Assembly: GCA_019638235.1 (NCBI GenBank)
Contig: JAHBUE010000002.1
Span: 62,001-126,000, forward strand
Reading direction: 5' to 3'
From: Cyclobacteriaceae bacterium
Lineage (GTDB): Bacteria > Bacteroidota > Bacteroidia > Cytophagales > Cyclobacteriaceae
DNA length: 64,000 nt
Position numbers and translations under genes: made by a program. Under the pieces are notes generated by a model. The model searched no databases and had not been told where the DNA came from. It saw only the letters and a program-made list of their open reading frames with translations. Positions within the stretch are counted from its first letter, which is position 1; each line of letters begins with the position of its first letter. This document shows positions 42,229 through 51,942 of the stretch, one piece after another.

Positions 42229-42837
42229 TTAATTACTTCCATTAAAAGGCTGCATCGGGCGGGCATCCGACTGATTAATTCCCTCTCTTTTGATAATCTT
42301 CAAAATGGTCAGCCAGAATATTTTAAAGTCGAGCGCAAAACTAATGTTATCCACATAATAAACATCCAGTTCAAAACGCCTTGTCCAGCTAATAGAGTTC
42401 CTGCCATTCACTTGTGCCCAACCTGTAATACCCGGTCTTACCTCGTGCCTGCGGTTTTGGACAGGTGAATACAGGGGTATGTACTTGAATAATAGGGGGC
42501 GTGGGCCAATCAGGCTCATATCGCCTTTCAGCACATTAATTAGTTGAGGCAATTCATCCAATGATAATTTCCGTACCCATTTACCAAAGAAAGTCAGCCG
42601 TTCTATATCCGGTAATAAAATTCCATTCGTATCACACCGGTCGTTCATAGTTTTAAACTTGATGATCTGAAAAGGCTGTTGATTCTTACCTGGGCGCTCC
42701 TGGAAGAAAAAAGGGTTGCCATTGTTTTGAATAAAAAGAATGAACAAGGTAAGGGAGAAAAATGGTGAGGTGAGGATTAATACGATGATAGCAGTAAGGA
42801 GGTCTATGGGGCGTTTGAGGTATAATCTATACATCAC
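42229..42837 (-). CDS. Undecaprenyl-phosphate sugar-1-phosphate transferase (PglC/WcaJ-like)
   Basis: Short monotopic phosphoglycosyl transferase, 202 residues, without the extra N-terminal membrane domain of WbaP. A single N-terminal membrane helix follows KRPIDLLTAI; FKTMNDRCD holds the catalytic Asp region; LSLDELPQLINVLKGDMSLIG, GPRPLL and PGITGWAQVNGRN are the family signatures. It starts assembly by moving a sugar 1-phosphate to undecaprenyl phosphate. The PglF/E/D-like genes suggest a bacillosamine-type first sugar. Confidence 0.94.
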   Translation of the reverse strand: MMYRLYLKRPIDLLTAIIVLILTSPFFSLTLFILFIQNNGNPFFFQERPGKNQQPFQIIKFKTMNDRCDTNGILLPDIERLTFFGKWVRKLSLDELPQLINVLKGDMSLIGPRPLLFKYIPLYSPVQNRRHEVRPGITGWAQVNGRNSISWTRRFELDVYYVDNISFALDFKIFWLTILKIIKREGINQSDARPMQPFNGSN

Positions 42838-44153
42838 TTTGTAACAATGCTCATTTCATTAATCACTTTTTTTCGTTTTCCGGAACTCAACAGTGGTATT
42901 TCATTGACATACTCAATTTTGAAATTCGCATCCATACCTAAATAGCTCATAAATTCTCTTATCAACTGTTCTTCTCGTATAAACTTATCCGGAATACAAA
43001 TCTTCATCACATATTCTTTCTTCTCTTTTTGGATCAACTGGTACTGCTCTATCTCCGTATAGTTCCACATGTTTTTATAAACGATGTACGAAGAAATAAG
43101 GTCACCCTTCGTATTGTAAATCTGGTCCAGTTTTCTTCCTTCTAACCTAGATAACACCAATTGTTTCACCCCATCTATGTCGCGCTGTTCCATTACGCCT
43201 ATATCGCCAGTGTCGTACCGGATAAGCGGCATGGCTTCATTGTAAAAATCGGTTACTATAATCCTGCCCGATTCTCCTAAAGGTAAAACCTCATCCTTGT
43301 CGAGCGCCATAATCTCCACAAAATAACTCGCACGGTTTATGGTAAAATCCTGCCGGTTGGCAAATGTTTGCTGGGCGATGATGCCGTTTTCTATGTTCGA
43401 ATACCGTGACAACACGGGGCATCTAAAAAACTCTTCGCCTTTCTTTTGTGTGTATTCGTTCAGGCCTTCGGACATGGTTATGATCGACTTCACTTTTAAT
43501 GATGGTCGGAGAACGCTATTCTTTTCCAGTTCCTTGCACAACGTTTCAAAAGCAGATACATAACCCAAAAAACTAACCGGGCGCTTTTGTTTATTGAGCA
43601 ATTCAAAAACACGGGGTGCGTTCTCTTTCAGGTTCAACACATCAACAGGTACAATATTTTGAATGCTTTGCAAGAAGGACGACTTACGATTGTAATCGCT
43701 CCATATCTTAAAGTATAGCAACTTAGTACCCAAATCATACCCTGCAAGGGAAGCAAAAAATAAGGTATCGGCCGTATTCCTGTTTTTCTTGTCTTTGTTC
43801 TGATATGTTTTAAAAGGTGTACCTGTAGAGCCACTTGTAATGGCCGGTATGCGGGAAGATTCATTGTATTTACTTGAAAGAAACGCATCCGTATTTTCTC
43901 GGATCAGGTTTTTATTAATGACAGGAAATGACTGTATTCCTTTCAACACGTCAAATCCACTATAGAATTTAGTAGTGGTGTGTGCGTGATAGAGGATTCT
44001 CTCAAGGCGTTCTTGTATTTTTTGTTCGACATAGCCTTCATCTTTCCCATTCATCAAAATTTTAATGTCGTTTATATGCCGTCTGACAGGTTGGCCTTTT
44101 AAGCCATCAATTAACCAGAATATTTTTTTTCTTATAAATCCATTTGCACTCAT
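42834..44153 (-). CDS. CapK/PaaK-like adenylate-forming protein
   Basis: A 439-residue protein of the phenylacetate-CoA ligase-like (CapK, coenzyme F390 synthetase) branch of acyl-adenylating enzymes. The ATP loop is ITSGSTGTPFK, the acid-binding YSNIENGII block follows, then IRYDTGDIG and SRLEGRKLDQI. CapK-type genes are frequent in capsule loci but their reaction is not established; activation of a carboxylic acid used to decorate the polymer is a reasonable guess. It overlaps the sugar transferase gene by four bases. Confidence 0.85.
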   Translation of the reverse strand: MSANGFIRKKIFWLIDGLKGQPVRRHINDIKILMNGKDEGYVEQKIQERLERILYHAHTTTKFYSGFDVLKGIQSFPVINKNLIRENTDAFLSSKYNESSRIPAITSGSTGTPFKTYQNKDKKNRNTADTLFFASLAGYDLGTKLLYFKIWSDYNRKSSFLQSIQNIVPVDVLNLKENAPRVFELLNKQKRPVSFLGYVSAFETLCKELEKNSVLRPSLKVKSIITMSEGLNEYTQKKGEEFFRCPVLSRYSNIENGIIAQQTFANRQDFTINRASYFVEIMALDKDEVLPLGESGRIIVTDFYNEAMPLIRYDTGDIGVMEQRDIDGVKQLVLSRLEGRKLDQIYNTKGDLISSYIVYKNMWNYTEIEQYQLIQKEKKEYVMKICIPDKFIREEQLIREFMSYLGMDANFKIEYVNEIPLLSSGKRKKVINEMSIVTK

Positions 44154-44163
44154 GTCAGGCTTA

Positions 44164-45288
44164 TCATTTTCCGGATGCCATTAACTCACCCAATTCATTA
44201 GCGGCCATAAACTCCACCTCTGGCCATTTTTGAACAATTTTTTTTAGCAAGGTTTTAAGTGCAGAAATCCCGGCTTCCCGGTTTTTAGGGTCAATGTGGC
44301 CGCAGAAGTTCACCCTGTGCGAACTGATGATAGCAGGCCTGTTCCAAAGAAAAGCTGCTTCTACCTGTTGCAAGGTGTAATTAACCCAATTAATACCTCT
44401 GTTGTGTGTAGGTTCAAACACTACATTTCTTACCAGATAGATTTGATTAAGATGGTTCTTTTTCCCCGTGTAATTAATAATCGTTTTGTACTTGCCTTTG
44501 CCGAGATGCTCTTTCTTTATCCAGGGTGTATCAATGTATTTAATTCCTTTCTCTCTGAGATACTTATGGATAACCGGATGTTCTCTTCCTCCCGGGGAAT
44601 TAAAATGGGTTGATTTGTATCCATATACTTTTTCAAAAGCATCCAAACCGTTCTCGATTATTTGCCCGAATCTTTCATTCTCATTGAATTCATCAAATTC
44701 AAAAGCAGCCGTATAGGAAATGGTTTTATAACCCGAATTGGAAATGCTCGTATAGGAGTTATGCTCAAGGCACGCCATCAATTCCTTGTCCTTTAATTTT
44801 AATTTCTCTTCAAATACTTTCAGGTTGAGGTGTTCGCGTCCGTGAAATTGCGGAGCCATTATTCCTTCTTTGATTCCTTCCTTCCATAGTTTCCACGCGC
44901 CTTCATAACTATTACCATCGGAAAGACTCAGTCTGTTGTACGTATCTGTCAGCAATTCCGGTATGTACCGCGTATAGCCCTCCTCTCTCATTTTCTCGAA
45001 ATTGATGTTACACGAAAGTGCAAAAGGTGTGAACACCGCAGGCTTATTGTTCCTATCTCTCACACTGGTCAGTGCTTCGTAAAGCATTTCCAAATCCCCC
45101 TTCGTTTCAAGGGTATCATACGCATCAAAACGTGATAGCACTTTTAACCCTGCTTTGTCCAACGCCTGTTTTGCATTTTTAGATGCCAGCCTGACGTTTC
45201 CGTAATCATCTACTGAAATGACCACTATTTTACGTTTGGCCTTCCAACCGAAAACATTTTTTAAATTATTTAAAAGAAATTGCTTCAT
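44164..45288 (-). CDS. Polysaccharide deacetylase-fold protein, copy 1
   Basis: A 374-residue protein with NodB-like metal-site motifs: VVISVDDYGN (Asp pair), FHGREHLN (His-x-x-x-His), and HRVNFCGH near the end. It is a clear paralogue of the 53487-54632 protein, with the same start (LLNNLKN / IINNLKN) and ending (FMAANELGELM / FMHSAQLGSLM). It probably removes an acetyl or formyl group from a sugar. It overlaps the GT4 gene upstream by four bases. Confidence 0.78.
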   Translation of the reverse strand: MKQFLLNNLKNVFGWKAKRKIVVISVDDYGNVRLASKNAKQALDKAGLKVLSRFDAYDTLETKGDLEMLYEALTSVRDRNNKPAVFTPFALSCNINFEKMREEGYTRYIPELLTDTYNRLSLSDGNSYEGAWKLWKEGIKEGIMAPQFHGREHLNLKVFEEKLKLKDKELMACLEHNSYTSISNSGYKTISYTAAFEFDEFNENERFGQIIENGLDAFEKVYGYKSTHFNSPGGREHPVIHKYLREKGIKYIDTPWIKKEHLGKGKYKTIINYTGKKNHLNQIYLVRNVVFEPTHNRGINWVNYTLQQVEAAFLWNRPAIISSHRVNFCGHIDPKNREAGISALKTLLKKIVQKWPEVEFMAANELGELMASGK

Positions 45289-46526
45289 GCTTCCGCTACT
45301 ATATTTTCTGATGCTGTTGCATATCTCTCCAACATCTCTACAAAATTTTTATAAACCATCTTCGTGTCGCCCAAGCGGGCTACAACATCTAATGCATTGT
45401 TTTTGAGCTTCTGCAACAATTCACGGTCTAAGTAAAATCTTTCAATGTTCTCCGCTAATTGCGCAGCATTGCCGGGTTCATTAAAAAGTCCTACTTTGTT
45501 TTTGACGATAATATCATTCATTTCACTTTCAAGTGAATTTAAAACCGGCAATCCAGATGCCAACAGATCAAACAACTTGTATGTAACCGACTGCGTTGCG
45601 CCTTTTACATGCTGTGTCAATCCAAGATCGGACAAATAATATTCCCGCATCAGCTCATGTTTAGATAACCTTCCCAAATACGCAAGATTGGAATGGTTGC
45701 TCATGTATTCCTCTATAAGCGTTTGCTGCGGGCCAGCGCCAGCGATTTTAAAATAAATGTTATCATACTTTGAAGAAAGTATCTTTGCCGCATCCAAAAT
45801 ACCCGGTATGTCATACGAACTTGCCAGGCTTCCCGCATAGATAACAGTTAACGCTTTTTCGTTTCTGTTTACTTTATCCTTGTATATCCGTATTTGTTCT
45901 TGTGTTGCTTGCAGATCAACAGCGGGATAATAGCAGTGCATATTTGCCAGTTGCGGAAAATACGTTTTTGCCCACGCCAGGTATTGTTCTGAAATAGCCG
46001 TAACTGCCGTTACATTGCTCAGCGTTTTTTTAAGCTTATAACTTAGCGGATACAACAATACATCACTGGCAGGTTTCAAAACGCTGGGCAAAGCATTTTT
46101 AAACAGATCCGGCCAGGGATCAATAATATCCATCACAACCGGAATACTCTTATCTTTTGCCCACTTGCTTACTTCATAAGCTAACGAAACCGGGGGAAAA
46201 GCCATTAAAATCACATCCGGCTTTCCCCTCTTGTTCATCTCCGGCAAAATATTTTTAGCGTACCGGTAATGAGACAGCAGTCTTTTTGCTGAAATGTTTT
46301 TTTGATAAGCACTTGATTTAACAAATACAAGTTCATACTGATCATTTATCTGTACGCTTGTTGTTTTTTCAAAACGTTGATTCTTGGTATTGTGCTTAAA
46401 CGTACTCGCAAAAAATGTAACCCTATGCCCTTTCTTTACTGCCTCTTCAGCAATAGAAATAAATCTTGTAGAAAAAACTTTGTCAATAGGGGTTTGTTCA
46501 AAAATAGAAATCAACCAGATATTCAT
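45285..46526 (-). CDS. Glycosyltransferase family 4
   Basis: GT-B glycosyltransferase of about 413 residues from ATG 46526 (MNIWLISIFEQTP); the ATG at 46547 would add seven residues. The C-terminal domain has VIYAGSLASSYDIPG, IAGAGPQQTLIEEY, LGRLSKHELM and the acidic ASGLPVLNSLESEM sugar-nucleotide region. It likely adds one residue to the lipid-linked repeat unit in the cytoplasm. It overlaps the deacetylase-fold gene. Confidence 0.88.
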   Translation of the reverse strand: MNIWLISIFEQTPIDKVFSTRFISIAEEAVKKGHRVTFFASTFKHNTKNQRFEKTTSVQINDQYELVFVKSSAYQKNISAKRLLSHYRYAKNILPEMNKRGKPDVILMAFPPVSLAYEVSKWAKDKSIPVVMDIIDPWPDLFKNALPSVLKPASDVLLYPLSYKLKKTLSNVTAVTAISEQYLAWAKTYFPQLANMHCYYPAVDLQATQEQIRIYKDKVNRNEKALTVIYAGSLASSYDIPGILDAAKILSSKYDNIYFKIAGAGPQQTLIEEYMSNHSNLAYLGRLSKHELMREYYLSDLGLTQHVKGATQSVTYKLFDLLASGLPVLNSLESEMNDIIVKNKVGLFNEPGNAAQLAENIERFYLDRELLQKLKNNALDVVARLGDTKMVYKNFVEMLERYATASENIVAEA

Positions 46527-46547
46527 TGAAGAAAATTTATTTAGCAA

Positions 46548-47600
46548 CTACTTTACCCTCTCTGTCCAGGCCTGGTAAATTTCCTCGAAAGTAGTTTGCA
46601 ACGATTTGGTGATGTCCCATTTGGGGTAATGCGATTTCATCTTCCTCAAATCGCTGTAATAGCAAATGTGATCACCGATCCGGTTATTGTTGTCATATCT
46701 ATATTTCATCGGTTTGCCACTGATTTTTGAGACGGTGTCAAAAGCTTCGAGAATAGAACACGTGTTCTCCTTTCCGCCTCCAAGATTGTAAACCTCAGCT
46801 ACGCGGGGTTCATTAATGAACTCTTCAATAAAGCGCGCTACATCATACGAATGAATATTGTCGCGCACCTGCTTTCCTTTATAACCAAAAATGGTATATT
46901 CTTTTTCTTCAAGATTGCATTTTACCAGGTAACTCAAAAAACCGTGCAACTCAACTCCCGAATGACTGGGGCCTGTGAGGCAACCACCTCTTAAAGCACA
47001 GGAGGGCATATTAAAGTAGCGACCATACTCCTGCACAGAAATATCTGCCGCTACTTTAGAAGCTCCAAACAATGAATGTTTGGACTGATCAATTGTAAAG
47101 TTTTCTGCAATACCATGCTCGTAGTTCGGATCAGCATAATCCCAACGGGTTTCCAGTTCCTTCATTTTAATCCGGTTCGGAGCATCGCCATACACTTTAT
47201 TGGTGGACATGTGCACAAAAGGAACTTCAGTACTGTATTGACGGGTGGCTTCCAGCAAATTAAATGTACCCACTGCGTTCGTATCAAAATCATCAAACGG
47301 TATGGCGACTGCGCGGTCATGGCTGGGCTGGGCTGCGGTGTGAACAATAGCATCGGGTTTAACTTCTTTGATCAGTGCCAGTACACCGCTTCTGTCGCGT
47401 ATATCCAGCTCGTGATGCACAAAATGTCTAATTGTTGACTTCAACCGGTTTTGGTTCCATCGTGTATCGCCATTGGGACCAAAAAATATAGCCCGTTGGT
47501 TATTATCCACGCCATGTATTTCCCATCCGATATTGGCAAAATGAATACAGACTTCCGAGCCTATCAAACCCGATGATCCTGTTACCAATAATTTTTTCAT
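46548..47600 (-). CDS. NAD-dependent sugar epimerase (CDP-tyvelose/paratose 2-epimerase-like) with Phe in YxxxK
   Basis: A 350-residue extended SDR. The NAD loop is [12 protein letters not shown], followed by [17 protein letters not shown] and a late NLGGG block. The usual catalytic YxxxK is FGASK ([11 protein letters not shown]), so the Tyr is Phe. Overall layout is closest to CDP-paratose 2-epimerases. I recall other proteins of this subgroup with the same Phe, so it may be a subgroup trait rather than damage. It precedes the GT4 gene by about 20 bases. Confidence 0.85.
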   Translation of the reverse strand: MKKLLVTGSSGLIGSEVCIHFANIGWEIHGVDNNQRAIFFGPNGDTRWNQNRLKSTIRHFVHHELDIRDRSGVLALIKEVKPDAIVHTAAQPSHDRAVAIPFDDFDTNAVGTFNLLEATRQYSTEVPFVHMSTNKVYGDAPNRIKMKELETRWDYADPNYEHGIAENFTIDQSKHSLFGASKVAADISVQEYGRYFNMPSCALRGGCLTGPSHSGVELHGFLSYLVKCNLEEKEYTIFGYKGKQVRDNIHSYDVARFIEEFINEPRVAEVYNLGGGKENTCSILEAFDTVSKISGKPMKYRYDNNNRIGDHICYYSDLRKMKSHYPKWDITKSLQTTFEEIYQAWTERVK

Positions 47601-47607
47601 AGCTAAA

Positions 47608-48771
47608 TTATACTCTTGTTAATTTTTTGTTAGCGTGCATCTCTTTACATATTTGTAAATATTTCTTAGCCCTGCTATGAGCAGTGTCAAACTTTTTGAG
47701 TTGCTCCTTCTCTTTTGAGATTAAATGCTCCTGAAGTGTACGATCATTGATTAATTGTAAAATAGATTGTACTGCATCTTCTGCATCCCCGGGTTTATAA
47801 TACACAGCTGACTCGCCACAGATGCTTCTGGCAAACCCTAAATCAGTTGTAATGATTGGTTTCTCCATGATCATGGCCTCCGGATACGATGCTGAAAAAC
47901 ATTCAGCCAGTGTTGGTAAAAACATGAAATCACACTCTTTATATAATGAAGGGCATTCTTCCGGTTTAACAGGGCCTACATTAATAATATCAGGCATCGC
48001 ACCGATTTTATTCTTATAGTCTTCTTTTTTCAATGTCAACACAAACCGGATGTTATCAACTCCTTTTTCTCTCAATCTTTTTACCACTGCTGGAATTATT
48101 TCCAAGTTTTTATGCGGGTAATAGGAACTTACCGTGAGCAACCGTATTTCATTTTTTTGCCGAGGGGATAAACGATTTGGGAAAGTAGCCTGCTGTTCGT
48201 AAAATCCGTTGTACGTATTGGTAACAGTATATACCAGTTCTGTTTTTAATTCTTTCCGAACTCTTTGGTTAACATCGTCTGTCTGTACCACATATGCAGC
48301 CGCATCTCTCCTGAAAAAATAAAAATGGATTTGTTTCTTAATCTCCAATTTTATTCTTCTCCACAACGGAAGGTTTTTTACGTAAGGGGACTCCGGATAT
48401 ATGTACAATCCTAAATTATAACCAATAACCTGAGGCGCTTTGCTGTGGAAATACGATGGCCCTGAAGTAGCCATAATAATGTCAGGTTTGATTTTGTTTT
48501 CCACTGACTCAAGCGTTTTTTGAATACGCCTGATCTTTGAGAAATCAATCACTCCAAAATCAAAATAGTAGAATGTAAAATTACCTGGGAAATCCTTTTC
48601 TTTTAACGACTTGCCAATGCCAGAGCCAACCCAAACGTGGTATTCATGCTCAGGAAATTGAATACACTCGTATATAAATGACAACGCTACCTGAATCGCC
48701 CCGCCAAAGCGCTGGTGGGATGTGTTGATGATGATTTTCAAAAGCTTCCTTATTTTTCGCTTATTCAGCAA
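47608..48771 (-). CDS. Glycosyltransferase family 4 (GT4)
   Basis: GT-B enzyme of up to 387 residues. The N-terminal domain has [16 protein letters not shown]; the C-terminal domain has [27 protein letters not shown], and [19 protein letters not shown] with the acidic EAM. The first ATG (48771) makes an 11-base overlap with the next gene upstream; a TTG ten codons later would begin at KIIINTSHQ. It probably extends the repeat unit. Confidence 0.88.
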   Translation of the reverse strand: MLNKRKIRKLLKIIINTSHQRFGGAIQVALSFIYECIQFPEHEYHVWVGSGIGKSLKEKDFPGNFTFYYFDFGVIDFSKIRRIQKTLESVENKIKPDIIMATSGPSYFHSKAPQVIGYNLGLYIYPESPYVKNLPLWRRIKLEIKKQIHFYFFRRDAAAYVVQTDDVNQRVRKELKTELVYTVTNTYNGFYEQQATFPNRLSPRQKNEIRLLTVSSYYPHKNLEIIPAVVKRLREKGVDNIRFVLTLKKEDYKNKIGAMPDIINVGPVKPEECPSLYKECDFMFLPTLAECFSASYPEAMIMEKPIITTDLGFARSICGESAVYYKPGDAEDAVQSILQLINDRTLQEHLISKEKEQLKKFDTAHSRAKKYLQICKEMHANKKLTRV

Positions 48772-49834
48772 ACATAAAATTATAGAACTTCTTGGCTATC
48801 TTGGTTGTATCAAATCGTTTCATTTTCTCACGAGCATTTCTGCCAAAAATTTCTCTTAACTCTTTGTTATTTATAAGTTCTTGAAGCTTCTGAATGTACA
48901 TTGCGTCATTATCAACAGGCACTAAAAAACCATTTATTCCATTATCTATCAGGTCAGAGGGGCCTGCAATGCAGTCATACGCAATAACGGCCATACCAGC
49001 GGCCATAGCTTCTCCTAATGCATTGGGAAACCCTTCAGAACGTGATGTAAAAGCAAAAATCGATGATGACAGATAGTATTCCTCAAGATTTTTCGAAAAG
49101 CCTTTAATTTCAACTTTCTTATCTTCTTTGAGCGCTTTTAGCGCTAGTTCAGTAAGATGCTTTTTATGCCCCTCTCCTATAAAAAGCAGGCTCCAATTAT
49201 CTGTCTCCAGCTTGTTGAAATAATGTACCAGATCAAACTGATTTTTACTATCAGCGAATCTACCAACATTCAAAATTATCGGTTTCCTGAAGTAATAACT
49301 ATTTTTTTGAGTGAATCTAATTGGGTTGGGAATAACTTCAATGTTTCTATGTCTGTATTTATTAAGGAAGATACATCTCGCTTTTTCAGTCTGGGCAACA
49401 ATTCCAGTAGCAAAGGGGTAAAAAACCTTATTCATCAGATCAATAAAAAACCCGTTACTCAATAGCGGGTTTTGTCTATTGGAGACAAATACCTTAAGAC
49501 TCAAACCAATGGATGCCAAAATAATCAAAGAATTATACCGGTCCCCAAAACTAATAACACAATATGGGTTTATTTTGTTTAACCAGGAACGGACGTGATA
49601 AATGCTTTTTATTAGCGCACTAATAAAAGAAATATGCGATGTATTGAAGTCAGGCTGGTAAATACTTATACTGCTATCTAAACCAAAAGCAATATCCTGT
49701 TTTGACAAAGTAATTACATGAATCTGTGTATCAAAAAAGTGAGAAAATTCGTTAGCCAACACGCTGGCAACCTTTTCCATTCCACCTGTTTTTAACGAAG
49801 GGACAACAATGGCTATCTTTTTTATGTTCTCCAA
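48761..49834 (-). CDS. Glycosyltransferase family 4 (GT4)
   Basis: A 357-residue retaining GT-B glycosyltransferase. N-terminal IAIVVPSLKTGGMEKVASVL binds the acceptor; the C-terminal part has NVGRFADSKNQFDLV, FIGEGHKKHLTE, and TSRSEGFPNALGEAMAAG with the acidic donor-binding Glu pair. It starts one base after the AsnB stop and overlaps the next GT4 gene by 11 bases, so the genes are transcribed together. Confidence 0.92.
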   Translation of the reverse strand: MENIKKIAIVVPSLKTGGMEKVASVLANEFSHFFDTQIHVITLSKQDIAFGLDSSISIYQPDFNTSHISFISALIKSIYHVRSWLNKINPYCVISFGDRYNSLIILASIGLSLKVFVSNRQNPLLSNGFFIDLMNKVFYPFATGIVAQTEKARCIFLNKYRHRNIEVIPNPIRFTQKNSYYFRKPIILNVGRFADSKNQFDLVHYFNKLETDNWSLLFIGEGHKKHLTELALKALKEDKKVEIKGFSKNLEEYYLSSSIFAFTSRSEGFPNALGEAMAAGMAVIAYDCIAGPSDLIDNGINGFLVPVDNDAMYIQKLQELINNKELREIFGRNAREKMKRFDTTKIAKKFYNFMFAE

Positions 49835-49835
49835 T

Positions 49836-51698
49836 TTAATTTTTTATTTTGCCTTTATATATACTTAACCAATAAGTCAATACTAAACTCTTCCAAAGCA
49901 ATGCAGCATAATCCGCTTTTGCACCTCTATGAATGTCTAATATCTTTTCCAAGCCTTTAAAATCAAGAATTCCTGAGGTGTTCTCCCTGAAAGAGTCTTT
50001 AGCAAAAGAGTATAAGTCACTACGTAACCAGGTTCTGAACGGTACATCAAATCCTCTCTTGGGTCCATATAAGATTTCACGAGGCACAATATTTTCCAAT
50101 GCTTTTTTTAGCAAATACTTCTTCTGTCCTTTTCGAACTTTAAGTTTAGCAGGCAGAGATAAAGCAAACTCAGATAATTCATTGTCTAAAAACGGAACTC
50201 TGGCTTCCAGGCTACAAAGCATCGTAGCCTTATCTACCTTTTCCAAGTATCGATTAGGCAATAAAATATGCGTGTCCGTATAAAGCAATTGTTGTACCCT
50301 GTTAAGATTTTTAAACATTTCAGCAGCTTGTAAATAATCAGAATACCATATCTCATCATCGACATTAGATTGGTACTCTGGATTAAGTACCTGATAAGGT
50401 GATTTATAAGGTACTTCTTCCGTTAGATAATATGCCATCTGTTTGGCCCTATCAGATTGACCCAATACAAATCGCAACCGTTTAATTCGTTCACGCCACC
50501 TTTTTTCCGGAATTAGCGGATACCCAAAAGAAGCTATTCTCCAAAACCAATAGCTATTAAGGACATTATACCTCCGATAGCCGGCAAAAAACTCATCACC
50601 GCCATCTCCCTGTAAAATAACCCTTTTGTTTTTGCTGCAAGCTTTAGCTAATTGATACAAAGGTATATTAGCCGCGTCAGCAAACGGCTCATCATACTGG
50701 AATACAAGCCTGGAAAAAACATCCACAACATCACCAGATTCAACTCTTAATTCATGATGATTGGTTCCAAATCTTTTGGCAACCATTGCAGCTTTTTTCA
50801 GTTCGCTTTTTCCACCAATATTGTAATCATAATCTACAGAGTATGTATCCAAAGTTTTTTCATAATGTTTTGAAGCAAAGGCAACAATACTACTGGAATC
50901 AATACCACCGCTCAATAAGACTCCCACAGGCACATCGGAAATTAATTGACGTTTTACTGCTGCCTCTAATAATATTTTCGTTTGTTCAATAGCTTCCGGC
51001 TCACTTATATCTTGTTGAATAATGCTATTGATGTCCCAATATCTTTTTTCTTTTAAAATTTTACCTGTGTGTGTATCAATGACCAGTTGCGTACCTGGAA
51101 CTATCTTTCTAAGTCCTTCAACAATTGTTAACTCACCGGTTGTATTTCCATACCATAAATATTGCGATAATGCTTCAGAGGCAATCGAAAAAGAGGGTAA
51201 CCAGTTTAAAATCACCTTTGCTTCAGAGGCAAACAGAATTACCTCGTCATCCTGATATATGTACAAAGGCTTTACACCAAACCTGTCACGCATTAAATGC
51301 AATTGTTTAGTCTGTTCATCAAAAATTGCAAGTGCAAAAATTCCGTTCCATTCTTTAATTGCTTGCTCACCCTTTAGCACAAAGGACTCAAGCATAATTT
51401 CCGTATCGGAACTGGTTTTAGGTTCAATTTTATATTTACAAGTTAACTCCCGGAAGTTATAAATTTCGCCATTATACACTGCTCTATACTGCCCTGTGGC
51501 TGAAGCAAACGGTTGATGAGCACGTTTATCCAAATCCAATATACTTAACCGGTGGTGTATGAGCAATACATTATCAGATTGACAGACACCTTTATAGTCT
51601 GGCCCCCTGTGCGACATTAAATCGGAAGAAGTCACAAAAGCATTATACTTTTTCTGGTCAATACTTTTTTTTGCAATCAAGCCTGCTATTCCGCACAT
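49836..51698 (-). CDS. Glutamine-dependent asparagine synthase family amidotransferase
   Basis: A 620-residue AsnB-type enzyme. The Cys nucleophile follows the start Met (MCGIAGLIA) in the Ntn glutaminase domain, with SHRGPD and YNGEIYNF. The synthetase domain has the pyrophosphate loop LLSGGIDSSSIVAF and EARVPFLD. In polysaccharide loci such enzymes may amidate a uronic or other acid sugar (as WbpS does) rather than make asparagine. It is preceded by a 244-base gap without supported genes (51699-51942). Confidence 0.92.
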   Translation of the reverse strand: MCGIAGLIAKKSIDQKKYNAFVTSSDLMSHRGPDYKGVCQSDNVLLIHHRLSILDLDKRAHQPFASATGQYRAVYNGEIYNFRELTCKYKIEPKTSSDTEIMLESFVLKGEQAIKEWNGIFALAIFDEQTKQLHLMRDRFGVKPLYIYQDDEVILFASEAKVILNWLPSFSIASEALSQYLWYGNTTGELTIVEGLRKIVPGTQLVIDTHTGKILKEKRYWDINSIIQQDISEPEAIEQTKILLEAAVKRQLISDVPVGVLLSGGIDSSSIVAFASKHYEKTLDTYSVDYDYNIGGKSELKKAAMVAKRFGTNHHELRVESGDVVDVFSRLVFQYDEPFADAANIPLYQLAKACSKNKRVILQGDGGDEFFAGYRRYNVLNSYWFWRIASFGYPLIPEKRWRERIKRLRFVLGQSDRAKQMAYYLTEEVPYKSPYQVLNPEYQSNVDDEIWYSDYLQAAEMFKNLNRVQQLLYTDTHILLPNRYLEKVDKATMLCSLEARVPFLDNELSEFALSLPAKLKVRKGQKKYLLKKALENIVPREILYGPKRGFDVPFRTWLRSDLYSFAKDSFRENTSGILDFKGLEKILDIHRGAKADYAALLWKSLVLTYWLSIYKGKIKN

Positions 51699-51942
51699 AT
51701 ATCTATACCATTTCTTTTATTATAATTTCTGAGATCCATACTGGTGACCGATCTTTAATTATTTCAAGCATTTACGTGCGAGAGGCTATATTTTTTAATC
51801 TCAGACCCGCCATTTAATATCTATTACCAGCATCAAAGTATTATTCAAAAGCTGGAAAAACGAAGAGAATGAATAAACAGGCATATTCTATTTGCGTCAG
51901 GAAAATGTAAGTTAGAATTCACCAAAAATTTATTCTTCAAAA

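Noticed and set aside
51699..51942. Short frame reading MLEIIKDRSPVWISEII in the gap between the ATP-grasp and AsnB-like genes
   Set aside because: Only 22 codons, no family features, and the gap is AT-rich; not distinguishable from chance.
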